A DNA stretch of 64,000 bases from positions 1,178,001 through 1,242,000 of the forward strand of contig JAOANU010000010.1 in the NCBI GenBank assembly GCA_034387635.1, read 5' to 3'. Numbering within the stretch: the stretch's first letter is position 1; each line of letters begins with the position of its first letter. Positions 10,373 through 22,726 of this stretch are shown piece by piece. Origin of the DNA: Rhodosporidiobolus odoratus (lineage: Eukaryota; Basidiomycota; Microbotryomycetes; Sporidiobolales; Sporidiobolaceae). Below the pieces are notes generated by a model. It made no database searches and was not told where the DNA came from. It saw only the letters and a program-made list of their open reading frames with translations. The position numbers and the translations under genes are program-made.

Positions 10373-12723
10373 TTAGACCTGGTCAAAGGCCTTCTTCTGC
10401 TCGTGATCCTCGATGTCGTCGAAGTGACGGACCTCGCCACCAACCTTGCCGGTCTCCTGGGCAAAAGTGTGTGTAGGGCGCCATCTGGCGGAGGTACGAG
10501 GGGTAGTCTCCTGAAGCATCTGGTCGACCTGCTCGAGAGTGAGGCCTGTATCGGGACAAAAGGCGAAGAACGAAAAAAGAAAGAGGAAAGAGGAAGAAAA
10601 GCGCGTCAGCACAGAATCGTAAGCGAGCGCTGGAGGCGGAGGGAGGGACACCCGAGGGGAGAAGCGACGCACCCTTGGTCTCGGGAACGAGGAAGTAGGA
10701 GTAGACAAAGGCGCATGCGCAAAGACTGCCCCACAGGAAGAACACGGACGACTTCATGTGCGCACTGTTGCTACCTGTACCGACTAGGTAAGGCGTAATT
10801 ACTGCGAGGATAGTGTTCCAAAGCCAGTTGGAAGCGGTGGAAAGAGCAACGCCGCGTGAACGGATAGGAAGGGGGAAGATCTCGCCAATGAGGACCCAGG
10901 CGCAAGGTCCCCAGGTAGTGGCGAAGACTGCAGGAGATTGGACGTTAGCTATGAGCTGTAGAGGCGTACAACTGGTTACAGAGACGTACAGAAGATGGAG
11001 ATGGCGATGAAGGCAACCTGAGCGTTGACAGCCGGAACATTGTTGGCAACGGTCTCGCCGGCAGCGTCAAGGTGACTCTTGTCAAACCCGATCGTGACAC
11101 CGACGATGGCAATGATGAATTGGCCTGTATAGGTAGGTGAGTCAGCAAGAGTGGACAGCGTCAAAGTGGACAAAGGAGGCAAAGGGAGAGGAAAGAGGGT
11201 TTCCACCTACAGATGACCATGCCGAAGGCACCAACAATGAGGAGGGGGCGGCGACCGAAGCGTTCGACGGTCCAAAAGGAGATGGGGGTACTGCAGACAT
11301 TGACCTGGAGAGAGAGAAAGATCAGCAACCAGAATGGGGAAACGAGAGCAGGCGCGAAGACGCACAATGGTGAAAGCCATGGACAGGAGGAAGACGTTAG
11401 ACACAGCGCCGGTAGACTTGAGGAAGGTCGAAGAGTAGTAGAACTGCAGGTGCGTGATACGTCCAGAAAGAGACGAAAAGATCAGCACGACTCGCCGGCC
11501 CCGAAGGTATAGAAAGCGCACGATGAAATTGACGCCGGTCCACTGCTGCATCATCTGGAGGGAAGTACCGAGGATAGTGCGGCGCAGGTTGGAACCACCG
11601 TTCCAGAGAGACCCGGTAAAGCATGCCGCCCACGAGCCGAACCAAGAGGTAGTCGGGATAGCCTTTGACTCGATCTCAGCATTGGCAACGATCTCAGCGA
11701 GCTCGACTTCGATGAATTGCGAGGTAGGGGGTTGGCCGCGAAGGCGGACGAGGGTGTCGCGAGCGCGGTCAAGTTGGCCTTTCTTGACCCAGTAACGGGG
11801 AGAGTCGGGGAGGAAGAAGAGACCGACGGCGAGGATAGTTCCCCAGGCGAATTGGATGCCGATGGGAATGCGGTAGCTGGACGCGTCGCTGCGCTCCTGG
11901 GTATAGTTGCAAACGATGGAGGCAAGCATCTGCAAAAGGAGAAAAGTCAGACTGTCAAATCATGACTGGCAGGGGAGAACGCCAGCTGTGGGCAGGATCA
12001 TCGAGCGCAGAACGTACGATACCGATGGTGATGGCGAATTGGTAACCGGAGACGAGGGAGCCGCGAACTTTGCGCGGGCAAATCTCGCTCATGTAGAGAA
12101 TGATGATTGCGGACACGAAACCCACGCCGAAACCGGCGACCAGGCGACCGATGACGATGGTAGCAAGCGCAGTTGCGGCGAACATCTGGAGGACGACACC
12201 AACCACGTAAATGGCGCAGCCGGCAATGATGGTCGGGCGACGACCAAACTTGTCCGCGAGGTCACCGGCAATAAGGGCACCCTGCACACAAGGAGGTTAT
12301 CAAAAAGTCAGTTGAGTCCGCTGCAGGGAGGTTACAGCGGAGAGAAAGAACCAGGACGCACGAAGAAAGTACCGGCGGAAAGGATGGAAACGATGAGGGA
12401 CGTCCTGGAAGACGAGATCTCGGTGTGACCCGGACCCATGATGGCATCGATGAAGACCTGAGAGGCGAGAACACCGTTGATGTAACCGGAGTCATATCCG
12501 AAGAAGATACTGTGGCCAGAAGAAGGCGAAAGAGTGCGAGAGGATGAAAAAAGTGGCGGGCAGGTCAGCTTCCGACTCCTCTTGCGGCGGCAGAAAGTGC
12601 GCCCGAGTAAAGAGACAGTACGCACCCTCCGAAGGAGGCAAAGGCGCAGAGCAAGTATGCCTTGAGCGTGACGGGCGCCTCTACAGCGCTCACGTCGGTC
12701 GTTCCCTGAAGCTGGCGACTCAT
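10373..12723 (-). CDS. MFS sugar (hexose-type) transporter
   Basis: Nine exons: 12626-12723, 12362-12509, 12018-12281, 11522-11929, 11366-11443, 11211-11304, 10990-11124, 10673-10927, 10373-10545. Phases agree throughout, giving 550 residues, the usual size for the fungal Sugar_tr family (TCDB 2.A.1.1) at the plasma membrane. Family marks are GGIFFGYDSGYINGV in TM1, GRLVAGFGVGFVSA followed by YMSEICPRKVRG, QQWTGVNFIFYY in TM7, and PETKGLTLEQVD after the last helix. The chosen ATG (MSRQLQG) precedes a short cytosolic N-terminus. A longer in-frame upstream start at 12948 is less likely, because the added sequence is low-complexity. Substrate cannot be told; hexose or pentose is likely. Confidence 0.9.
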
Positions 12724-13079
12724 GGAGAAGACGATGTCGTGAGGAAGAGGGGGAAGATGCGGTGTCGAAAGATCTGCGGCTGGAGTCTTGAAGGCGCAGT
12801 GAAGTGGTGAAGAACTGGTGAAGAGAGGAGGAAAGGAGACGGCGGAGGGCTTTTGTGGAGAGCCAGGCGGCTCCAGTGGGCGGCGGTCAAGAGTCTGGTT
12901 CCCCCGCGGGCACACCTCGCGGGAAACCGGAGAAAAGGCCGCCGCCACGAGGTCGAGGTGGGCTGATGGTGCCTAGATCTTCTCAGCGTTCGAGCCTTTC
13001 TTCCAACTTTCTTACTTCGGCAGGACGGAGACTATGCGCATTACTGCAAGAACGCTACGAGCATTCATGTCAGGTTTGT

Positions 13080-13120
13080 TGCCGATAGTAATGTCGCAAG
13101 TGTGCCGATAGTGATGTCGC
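13080..13120. repeat. short direct repeat
   Basis: TGCCGATAGTAATGTCGC (13080-13097) and TGCCGATAGTGATGTCGC (13103-13120): 17 of 18 bases match, with a 5-bp spacer. Function unknown. Confidence 0.7.
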
Positions 13121-13537
13121 CAAAGAAGTGCCGGACCTTCTCATTGCCCATGGCGCCCATCTCAACTGTGTGTCTTCCTCACGCATTGCTGCGCCTCGCC
13201 CTGTACCAACCGTCGCGCTCTCAGCTCGTTACAAATACGTTCCTCAGGCATCTGTCCTGAAGAGTAAGCCGCCGAGCAGGTCCAGACGAGGCGAAAGATG
13301 GCTTGTAAAGGCTGGACTGGCCTCAGGCTTCTCGACTTCTCGACTCTGGGAAGTCTTGCTACGTACCTCCACACCGCGATGACGGCCAACACGGCAGCAA
13401 CTCGCATGCCAGTACATACCCCGTCTGCCACGGCGATTTTGCTCTTGTCGCCCGCTTTCTCCTGTGTCGCTGCGATCGGAATGGCTGGGCCGGCACCGCC
13501 CACTTTGCCCCCCGCTATCTATCTTTCTCGATCATTC

Positions 13538-13613
13538 GATTACAGTCCGCTTACCCGCGTGCCTTCGCACAGTGCCCCGGACTGTAATCCATCTGTGCGA
13601 AGCTTACCGCGGG
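13538..13613. repeat. interleaved inverted repeats (pseudoknot-like order)
   Basis: GATTACAGTCCG (13538-13549) pairs with CGGACTGTAATC (13578-13589). CTTCGCACAG (13563-13572) pairs with CTGTGCGAAG (13593-13602). CCCGCG (13554-13559) pairs with CGCGGG (13608-13613). The arms are interleaved (A, C, B, A', B', C'), so A and B cannot both form simple nested hairpins. Confidence 0.75.
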
Positions 13614-14039
13614 ACAGCCGTCGCTTCTTCCTTTTCCTCCACTGCCTTCGGGCATGCTGGGCGCACGAGCGTCCCAGCCCCCGCTCTCATTTCAGTTGGC
13701 CTTTGTGCCCCAAAGGCGCGCGAGTGCAGCTTGGCCCACCCGCGGGCGCTTTGACGAATCGTCGTGTGCACTTGGTCCACTTCATTGCCGGGAAATGGTC
13801 TGCTGCCGGTCGCAAGCTCCTCCTGCAAGGCGGGGTGCCGAATCACTTACTCGTGGGCGCGTGCCAGATCTCCGACAGGCTCCGGCTCTCCGGCGTTTGC
13901 CGGAGTACCCCTTTCTTCGCGAAAATGCATTACGTATCTTCCGCTCCGCGTCGCCTCCTCTGTCACAGCACGCGGCTCTGGGGTTTTCCGTGAGTGTGTG
14001 AGTGGTAGCCTGCTTATACAACAGAGCAGGTTGCAGGCC

Positions 14040-14057
14040 TAGTGTATATATACACTA
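14040..14057. repeat. 18-bp perfect palindrome
   Basis: TAGTGTATATATACACTA reads the same on both strands. It could be a hairpin or a dimeric protein site; nothing else supports a role. Confidence 0.6.
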
Positions 14058-14289
14058 AGGCTGCGGTGCACAAAGGATGCTGGTCTTTTTTTTTGGCCAA
14101 CGGTCTGTATACTTCGTGTCAGCGTCTCGAAATTTTCCCCAGATGATCTCCTCCGTCCATCGCTTCTTTAATGGTGCCGGAGACGTCAAGCGTAGAGAGA
14201 AAGGGCTGAAGACAAGGACACTGTCAGGAATGCTTCCTTGCGACGCCAACCTGGCTGAGCAAGAAGCGGGACAGCGAGGTTGAGCCTTG

Positions 14290-14430
14290 AGGTTGGCATA
14301 AGGGATGTTGAGTGGTGACGGGTTGAAGTCGAGCTTAGCGGGCGGTCTCTCTTCTCTTCACCTTTGGCCTTTTAGCTCTCAGCGCGAGCGAGTGAGGCGA
14401 AGTTGTCCACTCGACCTTCTCAATTTGGCC
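14290..14430. repeat. diverged dispersed repeat, copy 1
   Basis: The blocks ending in TCTTCTCTTCAC, GGCC-TTAGCTC and GCGAGTGAGGC resemble the same blocks in the same order at about 47370-47600. There the spacing is interrupted by an insert holding its own direct repeats. Confidence 0.4.
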
Positions 14431-15068
14431 CCATGACCCGTCAGCAGCGTTTAACAAACACAGCGGCGGTAACGTAGCCAGCACGGCCGCATCAGAAGCT
14501 GTACGTACTGCGCGGTGCTGTAGAAGACCTCGCTGTTTTACGAAATATCCAATCTGGCTGCTTTTGCGGGGACGGTGCGTGTTCTGCACGATGGCGGGTC
14601 GCTCCATCTCAGCGCAAACACTCACCACCTGAGAATGCAGGAAGCAGTGATCAGGCAAACAAAGCCGGACTTCAGCCAATGATGCTCACACAAATGGAGG
14701 AACGGTTGTTTCGATGCTTCGTCAGTGACACGTCTGCTTTGCGTTGAAGAGGGTGTGTCAGCGCGGAGTAAACCTTACGGACAGGCGGGATGTACTCAAC
14801 GTACGACAACTAGAGGGAACGATGCGGCGAGGGCAAAGCACTTGCAGAGCTTGTCTGACTGTGTTTCTGCTGTCCATACTCTATACTCGTTAACTTCCCG
14901 CTCCCGACCAAGACTGTCTACGCCTCTTCCGGGTAATACACAGAGAGACACATACTGGTGACTGACGCAGAACAGAATCCAACAATTGCAAATACGCACA
15001 AGCGAAAGTCGAAGAAAACCCAAGTCTACAACCGCACAAAACAGTCGGGCCTGTGGGTCTATACATAG

Positions 15069-18000
15069 CTAAGCCTTGCCAGTGCCCACCTGCTTCTTTG
15101 CAAGCTTCTCCAACCTCTTTGCCAACTTTGGTCGCTCCCTCCCACAGTCGATCCCATCGAGCCTGACAAGTGCCGGGGCGGACTGGAGTACCACAGCTCG
15201 ATAGGCAGCTCGTTTGTGGTACCATTCGTCGGGCAAGGCACGGCGGAACTTGGTGTCGAGGGCTTGCCAGGCTTTGGACGAAGTAGAAGGGTCGACGAGA
15301 GAAGAGGGGGAGGCGGAGAAGGGAAGGTCGTCGGGGTGTAGGATACGGTGTTCGGAGTGTGAAGGGAGGAGACCGTCGGAGGAGGGGACGAGAGGAGGGT
15401 AGAAGGCCAGGGTGAAGGGGTTCATGCTTTAAGTAGACGGGTGGGTGAGGTGCATCAGCACGGCAAAAGGACGAAATGCAACGACTGAGAAGGAGGAAGA
15501 CTGAAACACCGACGCACCGGAAGTCGACCGTTTCCAGCTCGACGAGCGACTTGAGCACGTTCGCCACCGGTCGAGCTTTCGACAGCCGTGCGCCAACTGC
15601 ACTTAACTTCGTCAACCGCGTCAAGCCCGCCAGCGGTGCAAGATCGTCGAGGAAGTTGTAGTCGACATTGAGTACGCGGACGTTCGGGATCACGGCCGCG
15701 AGGTTGGTAGGTAGAGAGGTGAGTTGACACATGGCGAGCTCGAGGTAGACAAGGTTGAAGAACTTTTCGGAGGGGAAGGACGTCGGAAGAGGGTTGCCGG
15801 AAAGGTAGAGGCGCTTGACGTCACGGATATGCGGCATGGACAGCGTTCTGCGGGACGTCAGGGCATCAATGAGATAGAGCGCGTGGGATCGGCGAGTGGT
15901 GCCACTGACAATGCCCCGCCGGACTGATCTCGCAAACTCAGATTCTCCAGCTTGCGCAGTTGTTCTGTTCCCTGCAGCATTCCGAGCTTCGCCGAGTCGA
16001 CGTAGAGCGTGCGCAGTTTCGGCGCGAAGGAGATGTCGAGGGTTGGTAGCGGGTTGTTGCAAAGGCGGAGAACACGAAGGCGTGGCATGTCTGAGGCGGG
16101 ATCCAGCGAAGTAAGGAGGTTGTGGTCTGCGAAGTTTAGGATTAGCATAACATAGGAAGCGAGGTGGGAGGTGAGGATCTACCGAGGTTCAGCGTAGAGA
16201 GGGAAGACAGCCTGTCAAGGTTTGCGACCGGAGAGATCTTGTTCCGAGCGAGGTGCAGAGTTTCCAACCGAGCCCTGCAGAGAAGAACGTTAGCGGCAAG
16301 CCCGCATTAGACAGGGAGGTCACACGCACCACTTCATCCGACCGAAGTCCAGCGCGCCAAGTAAGTTGCCCTTCAAGCTAACCTTGACCAACGCATCAAG
16401 TTCTTCCAACCCGTCAAGGCTAGAAATACGATTTCCGTCGGCCTTGAGCTCGCGCAGGTGGGTCAGGCACGCGAGCTGCTGTACACTGTCCAGACCGTTG
16501 TTGCTTAGGTCAAGACGCTCAAGGCGGAGGAGGTGCGCGAAGGATGTCAGGCTGGTTAGGCGATTTGAGGAGACGAGAAGGGTGCGAAGCGAGGGAGAGA
16601 TGCCGGTGAGGTAAGTGAGTTCGTTGTTGTTCCTGCAGAAAGAAACAAGTTGAGCACCAGAAGGAGATTATCCAGATATCGGCGAGACGGACAGGTTGAC
16701 TTCGTCCAACTTCGGCAAGAACTCCTTCATCCTCACCACACTCTCCGCCTTCTTCCCACTCAAATCAATACTCCCGAGTCCCTCCCAGTCCGGTTCGAAC
16801 GGTTCCACATCCGTGATGTACTGTAAAAGCCGGTCGTGCGAGACGCCAAACGAGCACTCGGTGAGGAAGGTGGCGTTTCCTGCTCCGCCGACAAAGTTGC
16901 CGGAAGGGGTGCGACCGAAGCTTCGACGGCGAAAGGAGAATGATGGAGCATCGGCAGGAGAAGGGCGGTCGAAGTGGCTGGTGAAAGGCGATTCTTCTGG
17001 TCCTGCTTCGTCAGAAACCGGTCAGTCAGGAGTCTACACTCGAGCGGGACGAGGCATAGCGCACCGTGCGCCAACTCATCCAGCGCGTCTCCAATCCTCC
17101 GCGTCCTCGCACTTTGCACCTCCTTCCCACTCACCGACTCCTGCGTGACCGTCCTATCGGCCTCTTCCTCATCCTCGCCACTGCCATACCGCTCGTCAAA
17201 CTCGAGCTCCCCCGGTCCTTCCACCAAGCTCCTCCCCTCCATACTCGCAGGCGCATGCTCGGTCGCCCGACCAAACCGTAAGGGAGAAGGTTTGTACCCC
17301 TCTTCCTCTTCACCCTTGCGGCGCGGTACCAAGCCCTTAATCTTCCCACTCGTCTTGCCGTCCGAGAAGCTGACGGATCGGGGAGCTTTGGGCCCTCCGG
17401 CGACGAAAGTACGAAGGGGTGTCGCGCAGGTTGCGGTGACAGGGTCAGAATGAGATCGAATGGGCTGTTTGAGAGCAGAACGAGGAGGTTGAGGGAGCGG
17501 TCGGGGAATGGAAGGGGCGGAAGAGTCGGTAGGACGGGAAGGCGGCGCAGGAGTGGTAGGACTGGGCGGGAGGGGAATGGTGCGCAGACCGGCGTTCGGC
17601 GTGGAACTGATCGGGCGGTGCTGACGGGTGTGAGTAGTCGTGATCGGCTGACCGGGTCGCGAGTTGAGTGTCCGGATGTTGAGAGAGTGCGTTGTTTTCT
17701 CCTCTTCGCTAGCGGGAGGGGTGTGAGCTGCCTGGTACAAGCTAAGCATACTCATCTCCCCTTGAATCTCCTCAACCTGACTGTGCTCCATCGCCGCTCC
17801 CGTCTCAGCCGACATCTTCGCCGCCTGCTCCTTCTTCTTCTCGCCGCCACTCCGTCCCCACGTCGCCGAATCGTCACTCTCGACCTGCAGCTCAGCTCCC
17901 TCCGCCCCGGCCCCCGTTGAGCGAGTCTCAGCCGGCAAAGGCGAGAAATAGCAAGTGCTTGCGGGGCTCTCGGTGGCCACAGTCAGGGGACGTGAAGACG

Positions 18001-21000
18001 GCGGGGTACCCTTCGAGATGCCCAAGCCGGAGAGGTCCCCGACGGGAAGACCGCGAAGACTCCCACTACCGTCTCCAGCTCGAGGGAGGGTGTCGAGGTC
18101 GAGCGGCTGATGTTGCGCCGGCGTATTCGCAGCGAGAGAGGATGCGGCGGAAGGAGGGCTGGAAGAAGGAGGTTGAAGGGAATGGTTCGACTTGAGCTCG
18201 CTGAAGTCGCGAAAGGGATCCTCTTCTTCTTCTTCCTCTTCTTCCGCGTCTTCCGCATCTTGCCTCCCCTGGGAGGGCGAGATCTCGTCTCGAGCTCCTT
18301 CACCTTCCTCTTCCTCCGTAACGGCTTCAATCGCCCCTTCCCCGATTCCACCACTCGCCAACCTCCTCGGCGTACGAATCCATCTCCCCCTGTCCTGATC
18401 AAACACCAACCCCTTCTCTCTCGCAGAAGCACCGGCCGAGGCAAGTAACCTCTGGGCTTGAACCGAGGTAGGGTGAAGGGTAGTGAGGGATGTTTGTCGG
18501 GTATGACCTGCTCTTCTCCCCGTTGCCGTTCCTGTTGAAGTCGTGGTAACGGTGGCGCGAGAGGTACGGAAAGCGGCTGTAGCTGAAGGAGTAGAGATAA
18601 CTGTCGAAGGTAGGGAAGGGAAGGTAGGGAAAGTAGGAGTGTCGCCCCTCTCCGCCTCTTCCTGATTACGAGCTTCTTCCGTTAGGGCGTCATCCTCCCT
18701 TTCTCCATCAGCCATTTCCACCTCCTCTCGATCTCCATCCTCCTCCTCTGTCCCGAACAATCCCCTAACCCTTTTAGTCTGTCCCAATAACCCCATCGGC
18801 TTGGATCTCTCCTTCTTCCCCCCACCCAATGGTTTCTTCGCACTGAGAGGAGCTCTCGCGAAATGTCTCCGACCAATCGATCCAGCTTTGTCTGCTGCAA
18901 AACCTGACGGAAGACGAGGAACTGTTCCTAAGGCAGGAGAGGTAGAGAGGTTGAGGGTCGATTGGCGTGATGGGGGTAGAGAAGCTGGGTTGGGAGACGT
19001 CGGGGGAGCGGGAGAGCCGAGAGTGGCGCGGAGAGAGGCGGTGGCGGCAGCGGCGAGGTGGGGCAGGGGAGGGGGAGAGGAAGTGGCTTGTTTGAAGGGA
19101 GGGGATGGTGCGGTGATGGAAGGCGAGAAGCCCGAAGGAGAAGAACCGGGAGAGGCACGCTTGAGAGGGGAACGAGATGGGCGAGGTGTCGTCTGTAATG
19201 GAACCAAATAAGCCTCGTGATTAGCGAGAGAAGGCGAAAACAGAACGAACCTCAGTCGAGGAAACAGGTTTCTTCCGATCCCCATTCCTCCTCCTCTCCC
19301 TCTTCTCAACCAATCCCCTAATCCTCTCCATAACCCTCTCCGCCTCCTCCTTCCTCTCCTTCTGCCTCTCCCGATCCCTATCCCTTCCATCCGTCCTGAC
19401 GCTCGAATCCGACACGAACGAAAGTGCCGGGGAACTCGCTCTCGAGGCGAGAGAGCCCGGTGTGGAGCCGAGCGTCCCGTCTGCTGCGGGCAATGGAGGA
19501 GGGAGGGGTGGGAGACCATCTGAGCGGAAAGAGCGGATCGGGGCCTGAGATTGAGAGACGGAAGATGGCGAAGGAGCGTAAGGCATCGAGCCCCTCGCGA
19601 GTCGAGGACGTGCAGACGTTGGTCGACGACTTGAAGGCGGCGTTCGTCCTCGCTCGCTGAGCCTGCTGAGCGGAGTACCCTCCATCCCTTGCCTAGACCT
19701 CAACGGCGTCCCACCCTGACCCTTGAACCTCTCTTCGAACTCGCTCTTCGGACTCAACTTGATCCTCTTGGAGCTTCGAATGGCGCCTTCCTCCCCTAAG
19801 AAACCTTCTTCACTCGTTTCGGCTTCATCATGCCCTTCATGGAGTTGAGTTTCTTCAGCCACTTCAGCTAATCTCGGAGGGGAAGGGGCACCATTGAGGA
19901 AGTTTTGCGAGCGCGCAGAGGGGTTGGAGGAGAGAGAGTCAATCTCGTCTACGAGACTTAGGAGGTGGGTTCGCGTGAGGGTATCGTAGGTTGGTTGGAA
20001 GAGTTTGTAAGGTGAAGGAGGGGCGGGAGGAATAGAGGATGCGATATCGGCTGCGACGTTCGGGGAGAGGAGAGCGGGAGAACGGGGAGGACGGCGAGTG
20101 GATTGGGGAAGAAGAGGCGAAGGGATAGGAATGCGAGCTGGACTTTTCGGAAGAGGCAAAGTACCGGGAGAGGGCAGAGGCGGCGCAAGGGTTGAGCGGG
20201 AGGATAGGTGTTCGTGCTGTGAGTTCAGCGAGTCGAACCGACCTGAGTGTTGGCGAGAAGCGTAAGACTGCTCGCCGTCTTCCCGCTCGGGAACTTCGGA
20301 GATGTGAGAAAGGAAAGAAAGTCCGGCGAGAGCGAGTGAGGGCGGCGAAGGCTGCTCTGCTAGGGGCGGGGCATAAGAAGTCGAAGAGGGAGATGGGAGG
20401 GCAGAGAGGGAACGGCTGGGAAGGTCGACCTCATCTCCTTCCTGCTCTTCTTGACCCTCTTCCGCACACGGCAGCGCTTCCGAGTAAGTCACAAAAGACT
20501 CTTCCACCCGTTCCGACTCCTCCGCCTCTTCCTCGTAGCCGTCCTGACTTTGCTCCACGCTCCTCTCGACGAACGAACGCGCCTCCGAATGCGTCACAGA
20601 CGATTCCCCTGTCGCCTCGCCCGCGCCCTCCCCCTGCGCGTCCTGCTCATACCTCTCAGCCGGACCTTCATACTGACCCTCCTCCTCCCTCTCCACCTCA
20701 CTCTCACTAGTAAACCCATCCTCCGCATCCCCACCCTCATGTGGCCTATAAACCTCCGACCTCGTATACTCCCCCGCCTCGCCCTCCAATTCATCACTGA
20801 ACCCCTCCTCTTCCTCCTCCGAGTCCGACTCAGTATCCATCTCGCTCCCCTCACCCCTCGCCCTCAGAGGCGGAGGTACGAAAGGAACGTCTTCACTATC
20901 TTCACCCGTACCAGTTTCTCCGTCTTCATCTTCCTCTCCTTCGTACGAAGGAAAGACAGGGTGCTGCTGAGGCTGCCGCTGAAGTTGTGCAGGCACATCT

Positions 21001-22545
21001 TCGACAGGTCCAGACGCAGGCTTGGCAGGCTTGGTCGTGGTTGTTGTAGCACGATGGAGGAATCGATCCCTCTTGCCCGCTCCAGTAGGAACCGTAGGCT
21101 GTGGTGGTCTCCCACCTCCGCCCCCATAGCCAGTGACAAGAGGGTTTCCAGGCGTAGTTGCGGCAGCGAGACCTGCAGCGGGGGTCGCGCCAGGCGTCCG
21201 AAACCCTAGGCCCGCAGTTTTTCCTTTTCCTGATGCGGGGCGGGCGATCGGGGTAGCTTCTTCGCCTCCTTCCTCTTCTTGGAATAGTGGAGTTGCAGCA
21301 CGAGGAGTAGGCGGCGGCGGTGTCGATGAGGGAGGTAGAGAGGGTTTGGGAGGCGGAGAGGGGGAGAAGTGCATGAGGTCTTTCCAGCGGGAGGTTTGGT
21401 TTGCTGTGGCTGGTCCCGGGGATGAGGGGGAAGAGGGCGATGAGGGCGAGGGAGGAGAGAAAGTGAAACTTGCTAGGGCGGGGCCGGAGGAGAGGGTTGA
21501 TGGTGGGAGAGGGGTAGCTGCTATACGAAGTTTGGAAGAGAAAGAGGATACAAGGTGAGATTGGATGCCGGCAGAAATCAGCCGGATCTGAGAGGGAAAT
21601 GCCAACAAACGTACCCTGCTCCGGACTGACAGGCGCAAAGAGTCCGACGAGAGCCCGCGCTTTGCCCTTTACCGGCGCGACTGCTTCTCGAGCCGGTTCT
21701 TCGGTTTCTTCCTCTTCCGCTTGAGCAAAGATCCCCGCGCCAGGTCCCCTGAGAGCTTGTACAGCTGCTCTGAGCTGTGTTCCTCCCGCCTCACCTGAAC
21801 GCTCGACGATCGAATTGACCAAGCAGGTCCCGGCCGACGTTCCCTCCTCTTCCTCCTCCTCGTCGTTTTCGTCTGCGTCAGCGGCGAAGGTTTGGTCTAC
21901 CAACCCTGTGCTTGGAGGTAAGGACGACCCGAGTAAGAAGACGCTCGTCTCTGCTGCACCGGATCCCCCAAAGTCGAGCACCGAAGTGCCTTCAACCACG
22001 GAGCATTCCACGACAGAAGCGTTTCCTCCATCCGTCGTCCCGGTCAAATCTGTCGCGATAGACGATGCGACTGAGGCGGTGAATGCATGTCGGAGAGAAG
22101 AGGGGACCCGAGGTGCATTTCGAGGCAGGGAATTGTAGGGAGTCGAGAGGGATGCTGAAGCGAGAGGAAGAGGAGGAAAAGGAGGAGGTACGACGGTAGC
22201 TTGGGTGTCTTCTGCGGCGTGGACAAAGGTGGGCGTATCGAGTGAGGTGTGCTCATTAGCTTGAGCGGGTGGAATCCATTCCTCGTCGAGTTCGTCTGTC
22301 AACCAGGCTGGTGTTTTGGGGGTTTGTTCATCTTGTGTTGGCGGGTACCGAAGGGTTGACTGGGAGGGAGGTGGGCGTGAAGGAGTGTTGAAGCCCTGAG
22401 TTGCAGTCTGAAAGGAGCTTGGGGTTTCTGGGTCGGTGTTCAAGAAGTCGAGAGAGGGAGGAGGAGGAGTTGAAGGAGACGAGAAGGAATCGGAGGAAGA
22501 GTCGGGAGAGAAGCGAGTGGCGGGGGACAAGAGTAATGCCTGCAT
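15069..22545 (-). CDS. CDC11: Cdc11/Nud1-like leucine-rich-repeat scaffold of the septation initiation/mitotic exit network
   Basis: Nine exons: 21615-22545, 19251-21517, 17065-19192, 16693-17002, 16330-16632, 16183-16274, 15910-16126, 15518-15847, 15069-15426. All phases agree, giving 2311 residues. The first 1775 residues are Ser/Pro/Glu-rich and probably disordered. Then comes a conserved block (FLTECSFGVSHDRLLQYIT, then DWEGLGSIDLSGK) and roughly a dozen LRRs (LNNNELTYLTGIS, LERLDLSNNGLDSV, LETLHLARNKISPV and so on). The tail reads FRMNPFTLAFYPPLVPS and ends in an Arg/Lys coiled stretch after VRLDGIDCGRERP. Order and cap match fungal Cdc11/Nud1/SnaD proteins, which anchor the SIN/MEN kinase cascade at the spindle pole body. 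It is about twice the length of fission-yeast Cdc11; the extra is the disordered N-terminus. Start chosen: MQALLLSPATRF. Confidence 0.8.
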
Positions 22546-22726
22546 TGGCTGTACTCTCGAATGTAGTTTGGCAGTGTCTGTAGAGGTAGAGGTGAATAAA
22601 CCGGGGATCAACAAACTGTTCTCGCGACGGCAACGCGTCCCTCTCTTTTTCTCCCCCCTGTCGATCAGTTTCACCTGTTTCCATTCTCAGCGATGTCAAC
22701 TGCACGCGGCTCTCTTCGCACTGCCC
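22546..22726. promoter_or_regulatory. bidirectional promoter, CDC11/ALG11
   Basis: Only 181 bp separate the two divergent start codons, so the two genes probably share a promoter. No TATA box is obvious. Confidence 0.55.

Larger units (their letters stand above)
12724..15068. other. long gene-free stretch between transporter and CDC11
   Basis: No exon series with consistent splicing was found. It includes the transporter promoter, two 18-bp near-identical direct repeats (13080-13120), interleaved inverted repeats (13538-13613), an 18-bp palindrome (14040-14057) and a diverged dispersed repeat (about 14290-14430). A 231-codon open frame (13298-13993) has no recognisable domain and poor codon use. 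Confidence 0.5.

Noticed and set aside
13298..13993. 231-codon plus-strand open frame
   Set aside because: No domain, mixed composition, no matching exon neighbours, and it lies over inverted repeats. Long frames are common by chance in this GC-rich DNA.
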